This document shows, piece by piece, positions 27,416 to 36,736 of a stretch of DNA of 64,000 bases. A model generated the notes under the pieces. The model did no database searches. It had not been told where the DNA came from and saw only the letters and a program-made list of their open reading frames with translations. The position numbers were made by a program, and so were the translations under genes. This DNA comes from Oerskovia douganii. GTDB lineage: Bacteria > Actinomycetota > Actinomycetes > Actinomycetales > Cellulomonadaceae. Location of the stretch: positions 62,001-126,000 of the forward strand of contig NZ_JACSPN010000006.1 in NCBI RefSeq assembly GCF_015142735.1, written 5' to 3'. The number at the start of each line of letters is the position of its first letter. Positions within the stretch are counted from its first letter, which is position 1.

Positions 27416-27985
27416 GTGACGGACACCGCCGACTTCCCGCCCGACGACTACTCCCGCGAGATCCCCCAGCCGGCCGGGTGGCTGAGCGCGGAGGACCTCG
27501 CGGCCGCCAGGTCTCAGCTGCCGCTCGTCTACGTGGACGCGGTCCCGGTCCGGGTCGACGACTCGGGCGACGTGGTCGCCGTCGGGCTGCTGCTGCGGGT
27601 GACGCCCGAGGGGCAGATGACGCGGGCGCTCGTGTCCGGCCGCGTGATGTACCACGAGCGCATCCGTGACGCCCTGCTCCGCCACATCGAGAAGGACCTG
27701 GGCCCGGTGGCGCTCCCCCGCATCCCCGCGTCCCCGCAGCCCTTCACGGTCGCCGAGTACCTGCCGACCCCCGGCATCACGGGGTACCACGACCCTCGCC
27801 AGCACGCGGTCTCGCTCGCGTACGTCGTGCCGGTCGCGGGCGACTGCCAGCCTCAGCAGCAGGCGCTCGAGCTCGCGTGGCTCACGCCCGAGCAGGCGTG
27901 CAGCGACCAGGTGCAGCTCGAGATGCACGGCGGGCAGGGCACGCTCCTGCGCCAGGCCATGGCGTACGTCGGCCGCCTCTCGTGA
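27416..27985 (+). CDS. DUF4916 Nudix-like protein with a degenerate Nudix box
   Basis: The 189-residue protein has a Nudix-type fold: an N-terminal strand LPLVYVDAVPVRVDDSGDVVAVGLLLRV, then SGRVMYHERIRDALLRHIEKDLG in the Nudix-box position. The catalytic REUXEE acidic residues are not preserved (RHIEKDLG), so hydrolase activity is doubtful. VSLAYVVPVAGD and LELAWLTPEQA match the later strands and helix. The GTG start follows TAGAAC by 6 nt (leaderless type). The stop overlaps the next gene (GTGA). Confidence 0.8.
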   Translation: MTDTADFPPDDYSREIPQPAGWLSAEDLAAARSQLPLVYVDAVPVRVDDSGDVVAVGLLLRVTPEGQMTRALVSGRVMYHERIRDALLRHIEKDLGPVALPRIPASPQPFTVAEYLPTPGITGYHDPRQHAVSLAYVVPVAGDCQPQQQALELAWLTPEQACSDQVQLEMHGGQGTLLRQAMAYVGRLS

Positions 27986-28686
27986 CCCCGGACGCCCCGA
28001 CCTCGCGGGCAGCGACCGGACGGGGCGGACGTCTGCGCGGGACGGTCGCGGCCCGCTGGTGGCACGGCGTCGTGGCCGCCATGGCGCTCACGGGGGTCGT
28101 GTGGGAGCTGTTCGGGACCCTCGGGCGCGGGCCGCTCCCGGGAGGCACGACCACGGACGTCGTCGTGCACTTCTTCAGCTACTTCACGATCCTGTCGAAC
28201 ATCCTGGTCGGGGTCACGTGCCTCCTCCTGCTCGTGGATCCCCGGCGGGACGGACGCGTCTTCCGCGTCGCGCGGCTCGACGCGCTCCTGTGCATCGCCG
28301 TGACCGGCATCGTCTACAACACCGTCCTCGCGGGACTCCAGGAGCTCAGCGCCGCCGGGCTCGTCACGAACCTCCTGCTGCACCAGGCCGGTCCCCTGCT
28401 GGCCGTGCTCGGGTGGCTGGTCGTGGGGCCGCGACCGCGCATCGACGCCGCGACGATCTGGTGGTCGGTCGTCGCGCCGCTCGCGTGGATCGTCTACGTG
28501 TTCGCCCAGGGCGCGTTCACCCGCTGGTACCCGTACCCCTTCATGGACGTGACCGAGATCGGCTACCCGCAGGCGTTCCTCAACACGGGCGTCGTGGCCG
28601 TCGTGTTCCTGCTGCTCGCCGCGGCCCTGGGGTGGGTCGACCGGCGCCTGCCGCCCGCCCCGGCCTCGCCTCCCGTCCGGGGCTGA
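27982..28686 (+). CDS. Pr6Pr family membrane protein
   Basis: The 234-residue integral membrane protein has about six hydrophobic helices. The hallmark residues are FFSYFTILSNILVG (helix 2), VTGIVYNTVLAG, the LLHQAGPLLAVLGWLVVGP segment and WIVYVFAQGAFTRWYPYPFMD near the end. The family, related to FAR-17a/AIG1 proteins, is widespread in actinobacteria and lacks a defined role. The GTG start overlaps the DUF4916 stop by 4 bp, so they share a transcript. An upstream in-frame ATG inside that gene is less likely. Confidence 0.85.
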   Translation: MTPDAPTSRAATGRGGRLRGTVAARWWHGVVAAMALTGVVWELFGTLGRGPLPGGTTTDVVVHFFSYFTILSNILVGVTCLLLLVDPRRDGRVFRVARLDALLCIAVTGIVYNTVLAGLQELSAAGLVTNLLLHQAGPLLAVLGWLVVGPRPRIDAATIWWSVVAPLAWIVYVFAQGAFTRWYPYPFMDVTEIGYPQAFLNTGVVAVVFLLLAAALGWVDRRLPPAPASPPVRG

Positions 28687-28746
28687 GCCCCGGCCCGCGG
28701 TTCGTCGCACCTGCCGCGCCCGCCACCGAGGCGGTAGCGTGACGCC

Positions 28747-29610
28747 ATGTCGCAGACGACGAAGAAGAAGTCGAAGAAGACGAAGAAGGGCCAGCAGCCC
28801 TCCCTCCCCCGCGCAGTCTACGAGGCCGAGCTGTTCCGGCTGCAGGCCGAGCTGGTCAAGCTCCAGCAGTGGACCCAGGCCACCGGGGCCCGTGTGGTCG
28901 TGATCTTCGAAGGGCGTGACGCGGCCGGCAAGGGGGGCGTGATCAAGCGCATCACGCAGTACCTGAGCCCTCGCGTCGTCCGGATCGCAGCGCTGCCCAC
29001 GCCGACCGACCGCGAACGGTCCGAGTGGTACTACCAGCGCTACATCGCCCACCTGCCCGCCGCGGGCGAGATCGTGCTGTTCGACCGCTCCTGGTACAAC
29101 CGGGCCGGGGTCGAGCGGGTCATGGGCTTCTGCACGCCCGAGGAGTACGACCTCTTCATGCGGCAGACCCCGGCCTTCGAGCAGATGCTGATCGACGACG
29201 GGATCCTGCTGCGCAAGTACTGGTTCTCCGTCTCCGACGCCGAGCAGCTCAAGCGCTTCCGCTCCCGCCTCTCGGACCCCGTGCGCCAGTGGAAGCTGAG
29301 CCCCATGGACCTCGAGTCGATCCACCGGTGGGAGGACTACTCGCGCGCCAAGGACGACATGATGGCGCACACCGACGTTCCGGAGAGCCCCTGGTTCGTC
29401 GTCGAGTCGGACTCCAAGAAGAACGCGCGGCTCAACATGATCTCGCACCTGCTCTCGACCATCCCGTACGTCGAGGTGCCGCACGACAAGGTCGTGCTGC
29501 CCGAGCGCCCACCGGCGTCGGGCGGCTACGTGCGCCCTCCGCGCGAGCTCGCGAACTACGTGCCGGACCACGTGGCCCAGCTCCTGGGCGACCCCGAGAA
29601 CGGGTTCTGA
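28747..29610 (+). CDS. ppk2: Polyphosphate kinase 2 (PPK2 family)
   Basis: The 287-residue enzyme transfers phosphate between polyphosphate and nucleotides. A Lys-rich N-terminus (KKKSKKTKKG) precedes the P-loop kinase core. Walker A is GRDAAGKGG (56-64), the lid contains TDRERSEWYYQRY, and Walker B is LFDRSWYNR (111-119). RKYWFSVSDAEQLKRF and DDMMAHTDVPESPWFVV are PPK2 signatures. It looks like a one-domain class I PPK2 (GDP/ADP phosphorylation). The ATG follows TAGCGT by 6 nt, which suggests a leaderless mRNA. Confidence 0.95.
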   Translation: MSQTTKKKSKKTKKGQQPSLPRAVYEAELFRLQAELVKLQQWTQATGARVVVIFEGRDAAGKGGVIKRITQYLSPRVVRIAALPTPTDRERSEWYYQRYIAHLPAAGEIVLFDRSWYNRAGVERVMGFCTPEEYDLFMRQTPAFEQMLIDDGILLRKYWFSVSDAEQLKRFRSRLSDPVRQWKLSPMDLESIHRWEDYSRAKDDMMAHTDVPESPWFVVESDSKKNARLNMISHLLSTIPYVEVPHDKVVLPERPPASGGYVRPPRELANYVPDHVAQLLGDPENGF

Positions 29611-29712
29611 GCGGCGCCGACCGTCCGCCGACGGCTCGAGCTCCCCGCGGCAGAGCCGGTCGACCTCCCGGAGCGCGACCGGGATCCGATGGTCGCCCGC
29701 CATGCCTTCGCG

Positions 29713-31398
29713 CTAGAGCTCGAGCGTGGGCCAGTCCGCGAAGTCCTCGCGCATCCGGCGGTCGTGGGTCGCGACGACCACGGCCGCAGGGGTGACACGC
29801 AGCGCCTGGGTCAGCTCGTCGACCAGGTCGATCGAGAGGTGGTTGGTCGGCTCGTCGAGCAGCAGGACGTGCGGCACGGCGAGCAGCGCGCGGGCCAGGT
29901 CGAAGCGACGCCGCTGCCCGGCGGACAGCTCGCGCAGCGGCCGGTCCAGGTCCTCCTCGGTCAGCAGCCCGAGGAACGCGACGGGCACCAGGTGGTCCGG
30001 GTCGAGCGTGCCCGCCGAGAGCAGGTCGAGCGCCTCCTGCGCGTACTCCTCGAACCCTGTGCGCTCCTCGGCGCCCGCGGGGAGCGCGGGCCCTTCCTGC
30101 GCGACGATCCCGACCCGCACGCCCTCGGCGACGGTCCGCGTGCCGCGGTCGAGCCGGACCGTGCCGGCGAGCGCCGCCAGCAGGGTCGACTTGCCCGAGC
30201 CGTTCGGCCCGGTGATCAGCAGCCGGCCCGACGGCGGTATCGCGATGCGCGTCCCGGGCAGGTCGAGCCGTGCCCCGGTGACGGGTGCGCCCGCGGGAGC
30301 GACGTCGTCGGGCAGGTCTCCTGGTGCGTCTCCCGGGGTGGCGGCGACGCGCGGGCTGCGCACCTCGAGCAGCGGATGGTCGGGTGACCACCCTGGCGAC
30401 ATGGCCAGCAGGTCCGGGAAGCGCAGCTCGAGCGGCGGGACGGGGACCTCGATGGCCTCGGCCTCGAGCTTCTGCACGAGCCGGTCGGCGGCCTTGACGT
30501 GGATGCGCGCGTGCGTCGCGCGACGGTGCTTCTGGCTGCCCTTGGCGGGACGCCACTCGTCGGACAGACCCTCGTAGGACGCGTCGAGGCGCTCGGCGAG
30601 CTTCTCGGCGCGCTTGCGCTCGGCCCGGTAGCGCTGGCGCCACCGGTGCAGGGCCTGGTTCTTGGCGAAGCGGTAGGCGAGGTAGCCCGGCTGCCCGTAC
30701 AGGACGGGCTTGCCGTCCATCGCGGGGTCGAGGTCGAGGATCTCGGTCGCGACGTCGTCGAGCAGCTGGCGGTCGTGCGTGACCATGACGATCCCGCCGC
30801 CCCACGCCACGATCTCGCCCGTGAGGAAGTCGATGCCGCTCGTGTCGAGGTGGTTGGTCGGCTCGTCGAGGAGCAGCAGGTCGCTGCGCTCGGCCAGGCG
30901 GCACGCGAGGCGAACGCGATAGCGCTCGCCGACCGAGAGCGTCGCGAGCTCACGGTGCGGGTCGCGGCAGGCGCCCAACCGGGACAGCGCGACCTCGACG
31001 CGACGGTCGGCGTCCCACACGGCCAGGTGCTCGGCTCGCGCCAGCACGTCCGAGAGCTCGGCGAGGCTGCCGTGCTCGTGGTCGAAGTCGCGCGTCACGG
31101 CGTCGAGCTCGGCGCCCACGGCCCGCACGGTCGCGAGGCTCTCGCGGACCAGGTCGCCCACGGTCTGACCGGGCAGCGGGACGAGCTCCTGCTCGACGAC
31201 GGCGAGCGAGCCCTGACGACGCACCTCGCCCCCGCTCGGGGTCAGCGTCCCGGCCAGGACGCCCAGGAGCGTCGACTTGCCCGTGCCGTTCTCGCCGACC
31301 ACACCCAGGCGCGTGCCGGCGCCCACGCGCAGCGAGACCCCCGAGAGGACGGGGCGTCCGGGGTAGGAGAAGGAGAGGTCGTCGACAGCCAGGTGCAC
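29713..31398 (-). CDS. ABC-F family ATP-binding protein
   Basis: The 561-residue protein has two ABC domains and no membrane part. Site 1 has GENGTGKST and LSVGERYRVRLA with DEPTNHLD. Site 2 has GPNGSGKST and LSAGQRRRFDLA with DEPTNHLS. Between them a charged linker (RWRQRYRAERKRAEKLAERLDA, ~275-320) forms the P-site-reaching hairpin. ABC-F proteins bind the ribosome; some protect against 50S-targeting antibiotics and others act in translation control. Which applies here is not decidable. It converges with ppk2. Confidence 0.92.
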   Translation of the reverse strand: MHLAVDDLSFSYPGRPVLSGVSLRVGAGTRLGVVGENGTGKSTLLGVLAGTLTPSGGEVRRQGSLAVVEQELVPLPGQTVGDLVRESLATVRAVGAELDAVTRDFDHEHGSLAELSDVLARAEHLAVWDADRRVEVALSRLGACRDPHRELATLSVGERYRVRLACRLAERSDLLLLDEPTNHLDTSGIDFLTGEIVAWGGGIVMVTHDRQLLDDVATEILDLDPAMDGKPVLYGQPGYLAYRFAKNQALHRWRQRYRAERKRAEKLAERLDASYEGLSDEWRPAKGSQKHRRATHARIHVKAADRLVQKLEAEAIEVPVPPLELRFPDLLAMSPGWSPDHPLLEVRSPRVAATPGDAPGDLPDDVAPAGAPVTGARLDLPGTRIAIPPSGRLLITGPNGSGKSTLLAALAGTVRLDRGTRTVAEGVRVGIVAQEGPALPAGAEERTGFEEYAQEALDLLSAGTLDPDHLVPVAFLGLLTEEDLDRPLRELSAGQRRRFDLARALLAVPHVLLLDEPTNHLSIDLVDELTQALRVTPAAVVVATHDRRMREDFADWPTLEL

Positions 31399-31532
31399 AG
31401 GTCAACCCTAAAGGGAGCGGGTGGACGGGCGCCCCACCCCGCTCCGAGCCCTGCGTCCCGTTCCCCGGACGCGGTACGCGCACCACCTGGCCCGCGCGGG
31501 CTCGGGGGCCGTGCTCCGGTAGCGTCGTGGCC

Positions 31533-31958
31533 ATGACCTCGACGCCCGCCACCGCCCCGAGCCCGCCCCGCCCGACCGTCCGGACGGGCGTCGTCGCCCT
31601 GGCCGTCGTGCTCGACGTCGTCGCGGTCCTCGCGTTCGCGACCGGCGGGCGGGCGACGCACTCCGCCGACAGCCCCCTGACCGCGATCCTGACGATCGCG
31701 TGGCCCTTCCTCGTGGGGCTCGCGGTCGGGTGGGTCCTGCTGCGCGCCTGGCGGTGGCCGCTCGCGGCCTGGCCGACCGGGGTCGTGCTGTGGGTCACGA
31801 CGTGGGTCGTGGGGATGGCGCTGCGCTGGGCCACGGGCGAGGGGCTCGCGACCGCGTTCCTCGTGGTGTCCGCGGCGTTCCTGCTCGCGACGCTCGTGGG
31901 TTGGCGGCTCGTCGCCCTCCTGGTGCTCAAGGTGCGCGGGCGTCTCTCGACGTCCTGA
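31533..31958 (+). CDS. DUF3054 membrane protein
   Basis: A ~141-residue protein with four predicted membrane helices (RTGVVALAVVLDVVAVLAFA; LTAILTIAWPFLVGLAVGWVL; LAAWPTGVVLWVTTWVVGMALRW; LATAFLVVSAAFLLATLVGW). The pattern, including the invariant-looking FATGGRATH loop, matches DUF3054, found in actinobacteria and archaea. ATG 31533 was chosen over GTG 31527 because the TAGCGT box (31520-31525) leaves 7 nt to the ATG. Function unknown. Confidence 0.8.
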   Translation: MTSTPATAPSPPRPTVRTGVVALAVVLDVVAVLAFATGGRATHSADSPLTAILTIAWPFLVGLAVGWVLLRAWRWPLAAWPTGVVLWVTTWVVGMALRWATGEGLATAFLVVSAAFLLATLVGWRLVALLVLKVRGRLSTS

Positions 31959-31971
31959 GCCCCCCTGGTGC

Positions 31972-32048
31972 CGAGAACGAGGTTGAGGTCGTTCTGCCCG
32001 CCTTGGCGACCGCAACCTCGTGGTCGAGCGCACGGAACGTCGTTCTCG
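31972..32048. repeat. Nested inverted repeats between convergent genes
   Basis: Three pairings share the same left arm. These are 31972-31980 with 32040-32048 (9 bp perfect), 31977-31985 with 32013-32021 (9 bp), and 31974-31980 with 31989-31995 (7 bp). The structure lies between DUF3054 (+) and rdgB (-), and could be a bidirectional terminator with alternative folds. Nothing else is visible in 31959-32175. Confidence 0.45.
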
Positions 32049-32175
32049 ACGTGCGGCGCGACGCCCGGGCGAGCGCGACCCGGAGGTCACGCTCGCTCGG
32101 ACGTCCTCGGCCGATCCGTCCAGGGGTCTGGCACGGGCCACCACCTGGATCAGGCCGGACCCGGCCGGGAACCGC

Positions 32176-32859
32176 TCAGGCGAGCGGCTGGGCCTGGGGT
32201 TCGTCGACCGTCGTCCCGGTGAGCACCGCGACGACCTGCGGCGCGATCGCACGGAACGCCTTGCCGCGGTGGCTGATGGCGTTCTTCTCCGCGGCCGACA
32301 GCTCGGCGGCCGAGCGGGTCTCGCCGTCGGGCAGGAGGATCGGGTCGTAGCCGAACCCGCCCTCGCCGCGCGGAGCGGTCAGGAGCGTGCCGCGCATCTC
32401 GCCCGTCCGCACCCACTCCTCCCCGTCCGGCGTCACGAGCGCGGCCGCGCACACGAAGCCCGCGGCGCGGTGCCCCGCGGGGACGTCGCCCAGCTGTGCG
32501 AGCAGCAGGTCGAGGTTCGCCTGGTCGTCGCCGTGACGACCGCACCAGCGCGCCGAGAAGATGCCCGGTGCACCGCCCAGGACGTCGACCGCGAGCCCGG
32601 AGTCGTCGGCCACGGCAGGCAGACCGGTCGCCGCGGCGAGGGCCCGGGCCTTGATGAGCGCGTTCTCCGCGAACGTCACGCCGTCCTCGACCGGCTCCGG
32701 GGCGCCGACGTCGCGCGCCGAGACCACGGCCTCGGGCGGCAGGTCCAGACCGGGCTGGGCCGAGAGGATCGCGCGCAGCTCGGCGAGCTTGCCCACGTTG
32801 TGGGTCGCGAGGACGAGCCGTGCCCCCGCGGGGACGGTCACACCGGGCGCGGCGCTCAT
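32176..32859 (-). CDS. rdgB: XTP/dITP diphosphatase (RdgB/HAM1)
   Basis: The 227-residue enzyme hydrolyses inosine, xanthosine and related non-canonical NTPs. Motifs: [13 protein letters not shown] (19-31), [41 protein letters not shown] and [10 protein letters not shown]. Its ATG overlaps the rph stop (ATGA), and it is last in the murI-MBL-rph-rdgB set. The N-terminus is about 15 residues longer than in E. coli. Confidence 0.95.
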   Translation of the reverse strand: MSAAPGVTVPAGARLVLATHNVGKLAELRAILSAQPGLDLPPEAVVSARDVGAPEPVEDGVTFAENALIKARALAAATGLPAVADDSGLAVDVLGGAPGIFSARWCGRHGDDQANLDLLLAQLGDVPAGHRAAGFVCAAALVTPDGEEWVRTGEMRGTLLTAPRGEGGFGYDPILLPDGETRSAAELSAAEKNAISHRGKAFRAIAPQVVAVLTGTTVDEPQAQPLA

Positions 32860-33614
32860 CGCGACGCCTCGTCGAGCGCGAGCTGCTGGATGATCGCGAG
32901 CTCGGAGGTCCCGTGGAGCGCGAGGTCCAGCAGGACGTCGAGCTCGGTGCGGTTGAACGGCGCGTGCTCGGCCGTCCCCTGCACCTCGACGAAGTCGCCC
33001 GAGCCCGTGACCACGACGTTCATGTCGGTGTCCGCGCGCACGTCCTCGACGTAGGGCAGGTCCAGCATGGGCGTGCCGTCGATGATGCCGACACTCACCG
33101 CCGAGACCGAGTCCGTGAGGACCTTCTTGCCGCCCTTGATCGCGCCGTGCTTCTTGCCCCAGGTCACGGCGTCCGCGAGCGCGACGTACGCGCCCGTGAT
33201 GGCCGCGGTGCGCGTGCCGCCGTCGGCCTGCAGGACGTCGCAGTCGAGCACGATCGTGTTCTCACCGAGCGCGGAGACGTCGATCACCGCGCGCAGCGAC
33301 CGGCCGATGAGGCGCGAGATCTCGTGCGTGCGCCCGCCGATGCGGCCCTTGACCGACTCGCGGTCGCTGCGTGTGCTGGTCGCGCGCGGCAGCATCGAGT
33401 ACTCGGCCGTGACCCAGCCCTGGCCCGAGCCCTTGCGCCAGCGCGGCACGCCCTCGGTGAACGAGGCGGCGCACAGGACGCGCGTGCGCCCGAACTCGAC
33501 GAGCACGCTGCCCTCGGCGGCGTCGAGCCAGTTCCGGGTGATCGTGACGGGACGGAGCTCGTCGGGCGCGCGGCCGTCCGCGCGGACGGTCTGGGAGGTG
33601 GAGGCTGAAGTCAT
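32856..33614 (-). CDS. rph: Ribonuclease PH
   Basis: The 252-residue phosphorolytic exonuclease trims tRNA 3' ends. Features: [19 protein letters not shown] at the N-terminus, [34 protein letters not shown] and [26 protein letters not shown]. The phosphate-binding and active-site residues follow in [30 protein letters not shown] follows TAGGCT by 6 nt (leaderless type). The gene overlaps rdgB by 4 bp. Confidence 0.97.
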   Translation of the reverse strand: MTSASTSQTVRADGRAPDELRPVTITRNWLDAAEGSVLVEFGRTRVLCAASFTEGVPRWRKGSGQGWVTAEYSMLPRATSTRSDRESVKGRIGGRTHEISRLIGRSLRAVIDVSALGENTIVLDCDVLQADGGTRTAAITGAYVALADAVTWGKKHGAIKGGKKVLTDSVSAVSVGIIDGTPMLDLPYVEDVRADTDMNVVVTGSGDFVEVQGTAEHAPFNRTELDVLLDLALHGTSELAIIQQLALDEASR

Positions 33615-33634
33615 GGAGCCAGCCTATCCGGGGC

Positions 33635-34480
33635 TCAGAGCGTGAAGACCCGACCCGTCGCGGCGAGGTCGACCGGGCCGGCGTAGACCGCGGTGGCCTC
33701 GTCGCGGGCCGCCTGCCGGTCGTTCCAGGCCGGCAGGTGCGTCAGGACCAGCCGCCGGGCACCGGCTGCGGTCGCGACCTCGCCCGCCCGCTTGCCCGTC
33801 AGGTGGATCCCGCGGTCGACCGCGTCGTCCCGGCCCTCCTGGAACGCCGCCTCGGCCAGCAGCAGGTCCGCGTCGCGCGCGAGATCGACGACCCCGTCGC
33901 ACGCGTCGGTGTCCCCCGTGTAGGCGAGCGTGACGCGCTCGCCCGGGACCAGGCTCGACGGTCCCGTGACCCGCATGCCGTACGCCTCGACCGGGTGGTA
34001 GACCCGGTACGGCTCGATCTCGAGCGGGCCCACGGTCACGACCTGCCCCGGCTGCCACGTCCGGAAGTCGAACTGGGAGTCCATGGACTCACCGGCCTCC
34101 AGGCCGTACGTGGCACCGATGCGGTCGGCCGTCCCGGACGGCCCCCAGACGGGCAGCACGCCGTGGGCTGCGTGGGCCGCCGGGTGGTCCGGGCCGCGCG
34201 CGGGGTCGGCCGCTCGGTCGGGGTGGTACTTGAGGTAGACGTACAGGCCGCACACGTCGACGAAGTGGTCGGGGTGCAGGTGCGACAGACCGATCGCGTC
34301 GAGACGGCGCGGGTCGACGACCCGCTGCAGCGCACCCAGCGCGCCGTTGCCCATGTCGAGCAGGAGGTTCCACTCCCGCCCGTCCGGTGAGACGCCGTCG
34401 GGCACCTGGACGAGGTACGAGGACGCCGGGGACTCGGGGCCCGCGAACGAGCCCGACGAACCGACGACGACCAGGCGCAT
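33635..34480 (-). CDS. Metallo-beta-lactamase-fold hydrolase
   Basis: The 281-residue protein carries the MBL zinc motif LSHLHPDHFVD (HxHxDH, ~89-99) and the later metal ligands in AYTGDTDACDG and LVLTHLPAWNDR. Similar proteins are annotated as cyclic nucleotide phosphodiesterase or RNase Z-like and are regularly found between murI and rph in actinobacteria. Its ATG shares one base with the murI stop (TGATG). Substrate not known. Confidence 0.88.
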   Translation of the reverse strand: MRLVVVGSSGSFAGPESPASSYLVQVPDGVSPDGREWNLLLDMGNGALGALQRVVDPRRLDAIGLSHLHPDHFVDVCGLYVYLKYHPDRAADPARGPDHPAAHAAHGVLPVWGPSGTADRIGATYGLEAGESMDSQFDFRTWQPGQVVTVGPLEIEPYRVYHPVEAYGMRVTGPSSLVPGERVTLAYTGDTDACDGVVDLARDADLLLAEAAFQEGRDDAVDRGIHLTGKRAGEVATAAGARRLVLTHLPAWNDRQAARDEATAVYAGPVDLAATGRVFTL

Positions 34481-35283
34481 CAGCGGGCCTCCACGAGCGA
34501 GACCTCGGGTCCGAGGAAGCGGCGCGCGAGGCGGTCGAACGGCTGGGCGCTGCCCGTCGCGCGGAAGCGGTGCTGCGGCGCCCCCGCCTCGCGCGACCGT
34601 TCCAGGCCGTGCGCGACGAGCGTGCGGTACACGTCCTTCGCGGTCTCCTCGGCGCTCGAGACGAGCGTGACCTCGTCACCCATGACGTAGGAGATCGCTC
34701 CCGCGAGCAGGGGGTAGTGGGTGCAGCCGAGCACGAGGGTGTCGACCCCCGCCGCCCGGACCGGCGCGAGGTACTCGTGCGCGATCTCGAGGACCTCCGG
34801 CCCCGACGTCACCCCGGCCTCGACGAGGCGCACGAACTCGGGGCACGCCTGGGACGTCAGACGCAGTCCGGGCGCGACCGCGAACGCGTCGTCGTACGCG
34901 CGCGACTCGATGGTCCCCCGCGTCCCGATGACACCGATGTTCCCCGTGCGGGTCGCGGCCACGGCGCGCCGTGCCGCGGGCAGGATCACCTCGATCACCG
35001 GCATCCCGTAACGGGCCGTGTACCGCTCCCTGGCGTCGCGCAGCACCGCGGACGACGCCGTGTTGCAGGCGATGACCAGCATCTTGACGCCCTCGTCGAC
35101 CAGCTGGTCCATGATCGAGAGCGCCATGGCTCGCACGGCGGCGAGCGGCTTGGGCCCGTACGGGCTGTTCGCCGTGTCCCCGATGTACAGCAGCGACTCG
35201 TTCGGCAGCTGGTCGAGGATCGAGCGGGCGACGGTGAGTCCCCCGACTCCCGAGTCGAAGATGCCGATGGGTGCGTCGTTCAC
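34480..35283 (-). CDS. murI: Glutamate racemase
   Basis: The 267-residue cofactor-independent racemase supplies D-glutamate for peptidoglycan. The N-terminus [26 protein letters not shown] has the family DSGVGG. The two catalytic cysteines are in [11 protein letters not shown] and [14 protein letters not shown] at 35283 was chosen because a TAGGCT box ends 7 nt before it (leaderless type) and homologues start here; a longer frame is open upstream. It leads the murI-MBL transcript. Confidence 0.96.
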   Translation of the reverse strand: MNDAPIGIFDSGVGGLTVARSILDQLPNESLLYIGDTANSPYGPKPLAAVRAMALSIMDQLVDEGVKMLVIACNTASSAVLRDARERYTARYGMPVIEVILPAARRAVAATRTGNIGVIGTRGTIESRAYDDAFAVAPGLRLTSQACPEFVRLVEAGVTSGPEVLEIAHEYLAPVRAAGVDTLVLGCTHYPLLAGAISYVMGDEVTLVSSAEETAKDVYRTLVAHGLERSREAGAPQHRFRATGSAQPFDRLARRFLGPEVSLVEAR

Positions 35284-35401
35284 GGGACCGAGCCTAGTGC
35301 GGGTCGCCCGGATCGGGTGGCCCGACCACCCCGCCGGACCTGTGCGTCCCACCACAGCACACCGCCCAGGTCCCCGCAGCGTGCGTGCCCGGACACGACG
35401 A

Positions 35402-35474
35402 AGGGCGCCGCACCTGCGTGCGACGCCCTCGGTCCGGACCACCGGGCCGCCAGCCGTGAGGCGGCGGCCCGGAG
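35402..35474 (-). terminator. Two successive hairpins after the 51-residue membrane gene
   Basis: Hairpin 1 pairs 35402-35413 with 35418-35429 around CTGC, with one mismatch. Hairpin 2 pairs the CCGGGCCGCC arm near 35442 with the GGCGGCGGCCCGG arm ending at 35473. They directly follow the stop of the small membrane gene at 35477 and precede the murI promoter. Confidence 0.6.
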
Positions 35475-35476
35475 AC

Positions 35477-35632
35477 CTAGACCCTCGCCTTGCCCCGCCC
35501 GATCAGCCCCAGCACGAGGCTGACGACGAGCACGATGATGCCGATCCAGATCAGGAACTTCGCTGCTTCGACTGCCACACCGAACACGAGCAGCACGACT
35601 CCGACGAGCAGGATGATGAGCCACGTAGGCAT
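35477..35632 (-). CDS. 51-residue hydrophobic membrane protein
   Basis: ATG at 35632, preceded by AGAGGAACACC, opens [20 protein letters not shown] followed by a second hydrophobic segment ([19 protein letters not shown]) and the basic end GRGKARV. Two membrane helices with a short loop recall small actinobacterial DUF1328-like or stress membrane proteins, but I cannot assign a family. An upstream in-frame GTG would add 30 polar residues and is unlikely. Two terminator-like hairpins follow. Confidence 0.7.
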   Translation of the reverse strand: MPTWLIILLVGVVLLVFGVAVEAAKFLIWIGIIVLVVSLVLGLIGRGKARV

Positions 35633-35715
35633 GGTGTTCCTCTTTCTCTCGGCCAGGACGCGGACGTCCCGGTTCAACCAGGACAATCGTGGCACTACTT
35701 CACCCCGCGCGCATC

Positions 35716-35745
35716 TTGACACAAAACGAGCGAGAGACGTATAAG
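35716..35745 (+). promoter_or_regulatory. Near-consensus sigma-70 promoter with no sense gene downstream
   Basis: TTGACA (35716-35721) and TATAAG (35740-35745) are separated by 18 bases in an unusually AT-rich patch. Transcription on the plus strand would begin near 35752 and run antisense into DUF2017 and clpS; the next plus-strand gene is pncB, 1.1 kb away. It could make an antisense or small RNA. The patch may also carry the minus-strand promoter of the 51-residue gene. Confidence 0.6.
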
Positions 35746-35780
35746 CGTGATATCCGGGCTGCGGGCGAGGTCGGGACGCC

Positions 35781-36431
35781 TCACCGAGGGGCGCGACGCA
35801 CCTCCGCGAGCATCAGCTCGACCAACGACTCCTGCAGCCACCCGGACATGAGGAACACGCTCGCCAGGAAGCGACGCGCAGCGTCCGGAGCCTCCTCGTC
35901 AGGCTCGGAGCCCTGCTCCTCGCGGGACAGGACCTCGTCGTGCAGCTCTTCGACCTGGTCGTCCGTGCGCAGGTCCAGACGTTCCGCGAGGACGACGCGC
36001 ACGTCCGTCAACGCGCCCGCGACCCGGCGCGCGTCGTCGTGCCGGACGATCAGAGGAGTGAGCGCCTCCGCGTCCTGGGGGTCGCCCGCGAGCAGCAGGT
36101 CCGCCAGGAGCAGCAGTCGTTGTGCCTTCTCGGCCGCGAGGTCCCCCTGCGTGAACCGCCGGAACTCCGTCGAGACCTCGGCGTCCTCGCGTGACGCGTC
36201 CGGCAGGAGCCGACGCACCGCCGGGTCCGCGGGCACGCGCACCTCGTCCGGAGGAGCCGACAGCGGGGCGACGCCCTCGATCCGGCAGGCGTCCGAGCCC
36301 TCCGGCGGGACCGTCGCGGTCTGCTCCTGCAAGAGCTCGACGACGTCGCCCACCACGTGCGCGAGCACGAGCCGCTCCGAGGCGCTCAGCTCCGCCACGT
36401 ACCCGCGCCGCGCCCGGCGGAACGGCCGCAC
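35781..36431 (-). CDS. DUF2017 family protein
   Basis: The 216-residue helical protein begins [35 protein letters not shown]-like sequence typical of DUF2017. The C-terminal half holds the acidic helix VEELHDEVLSREEQGSEPDEEAPDAA and a LMSGWLQESLVELMLAEV end. The GTG start shares one base with the clpS stop, so it is coupled to clpS. The consistent pairing suggests a role with ClpS in N-degron proteolysis, but this is inference. Confidence 0.87.
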   Translation of the reverse strand: MRPFRRARRGYVAELSASERLVLAHVVGDVVELLQEQTATVPPEGSDACRIEGVAPLSAPPDEVRVPADPAVRRLLPDASREDAEVSTEFRRFTQGDLAAEKAQRLLLLADLLLAGDPQDAEALTPLIVRHDDARRVAGALTDVRVVLAERLDLRTDDQVEELHDEVLSREEQGSEPDEEAPDAARRFLASVFLMSGWLQESLVELMLAEVRRAPR

Positions 36432-36736
36432 TACTCCCCGCTCCGCTGCATCGTGGCCCACAGCCCGAACTCGTGCATCGCCTGGACGTCCACCTCGACC
36501 TTCTCCCTGCCGCCCGAGGAGACGACCGCACGCCCCTCCTGGTGCACCTGCAGCATGAGCGTCCTCGCCTTCTGCTGCGAGTACCCGAAATAGCTCTCGA
36601 AGACGTACGTCACATAGCTCATGAGATTCACCGGGTCGTTCCACACGAGAGTCACCCAGGTGTCCGCGAGGGAGAGCGCCTCCCGCGTGTCGATCTCCTC
36701 GTCGAGGCGGGGCCCCGCGGTCGCCGTTCCAGTCAC
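36431..36736 (-). CDS. clpS: ATP-dependent Clp protease adaptor ClpS
   Basis: The 101-residue adaptor delivers N-degron substrates to ClpAP/ClpCP. The core [24 protein letters not shown] supplies the ND-P pocket, [22 protein letters not shown] binds the Clp ATPase, and [19 protein letters not shown] ends the fold. GTG follows a TAGAGT box by 6 nt (leaderless type). It heads the clpS-DUF2017 unit, divergent from pncB. Confidence 0.95.
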   Translation of the reverse strand: MTGTATAGPRLDEEIDTREALSLADTWVTLVWNDPVNLMSYVTYVFESYFGYSQQKARTLMLQVHQEGRAVVSSGGREKVEVDVQAMHEFGLWATMQRSGE

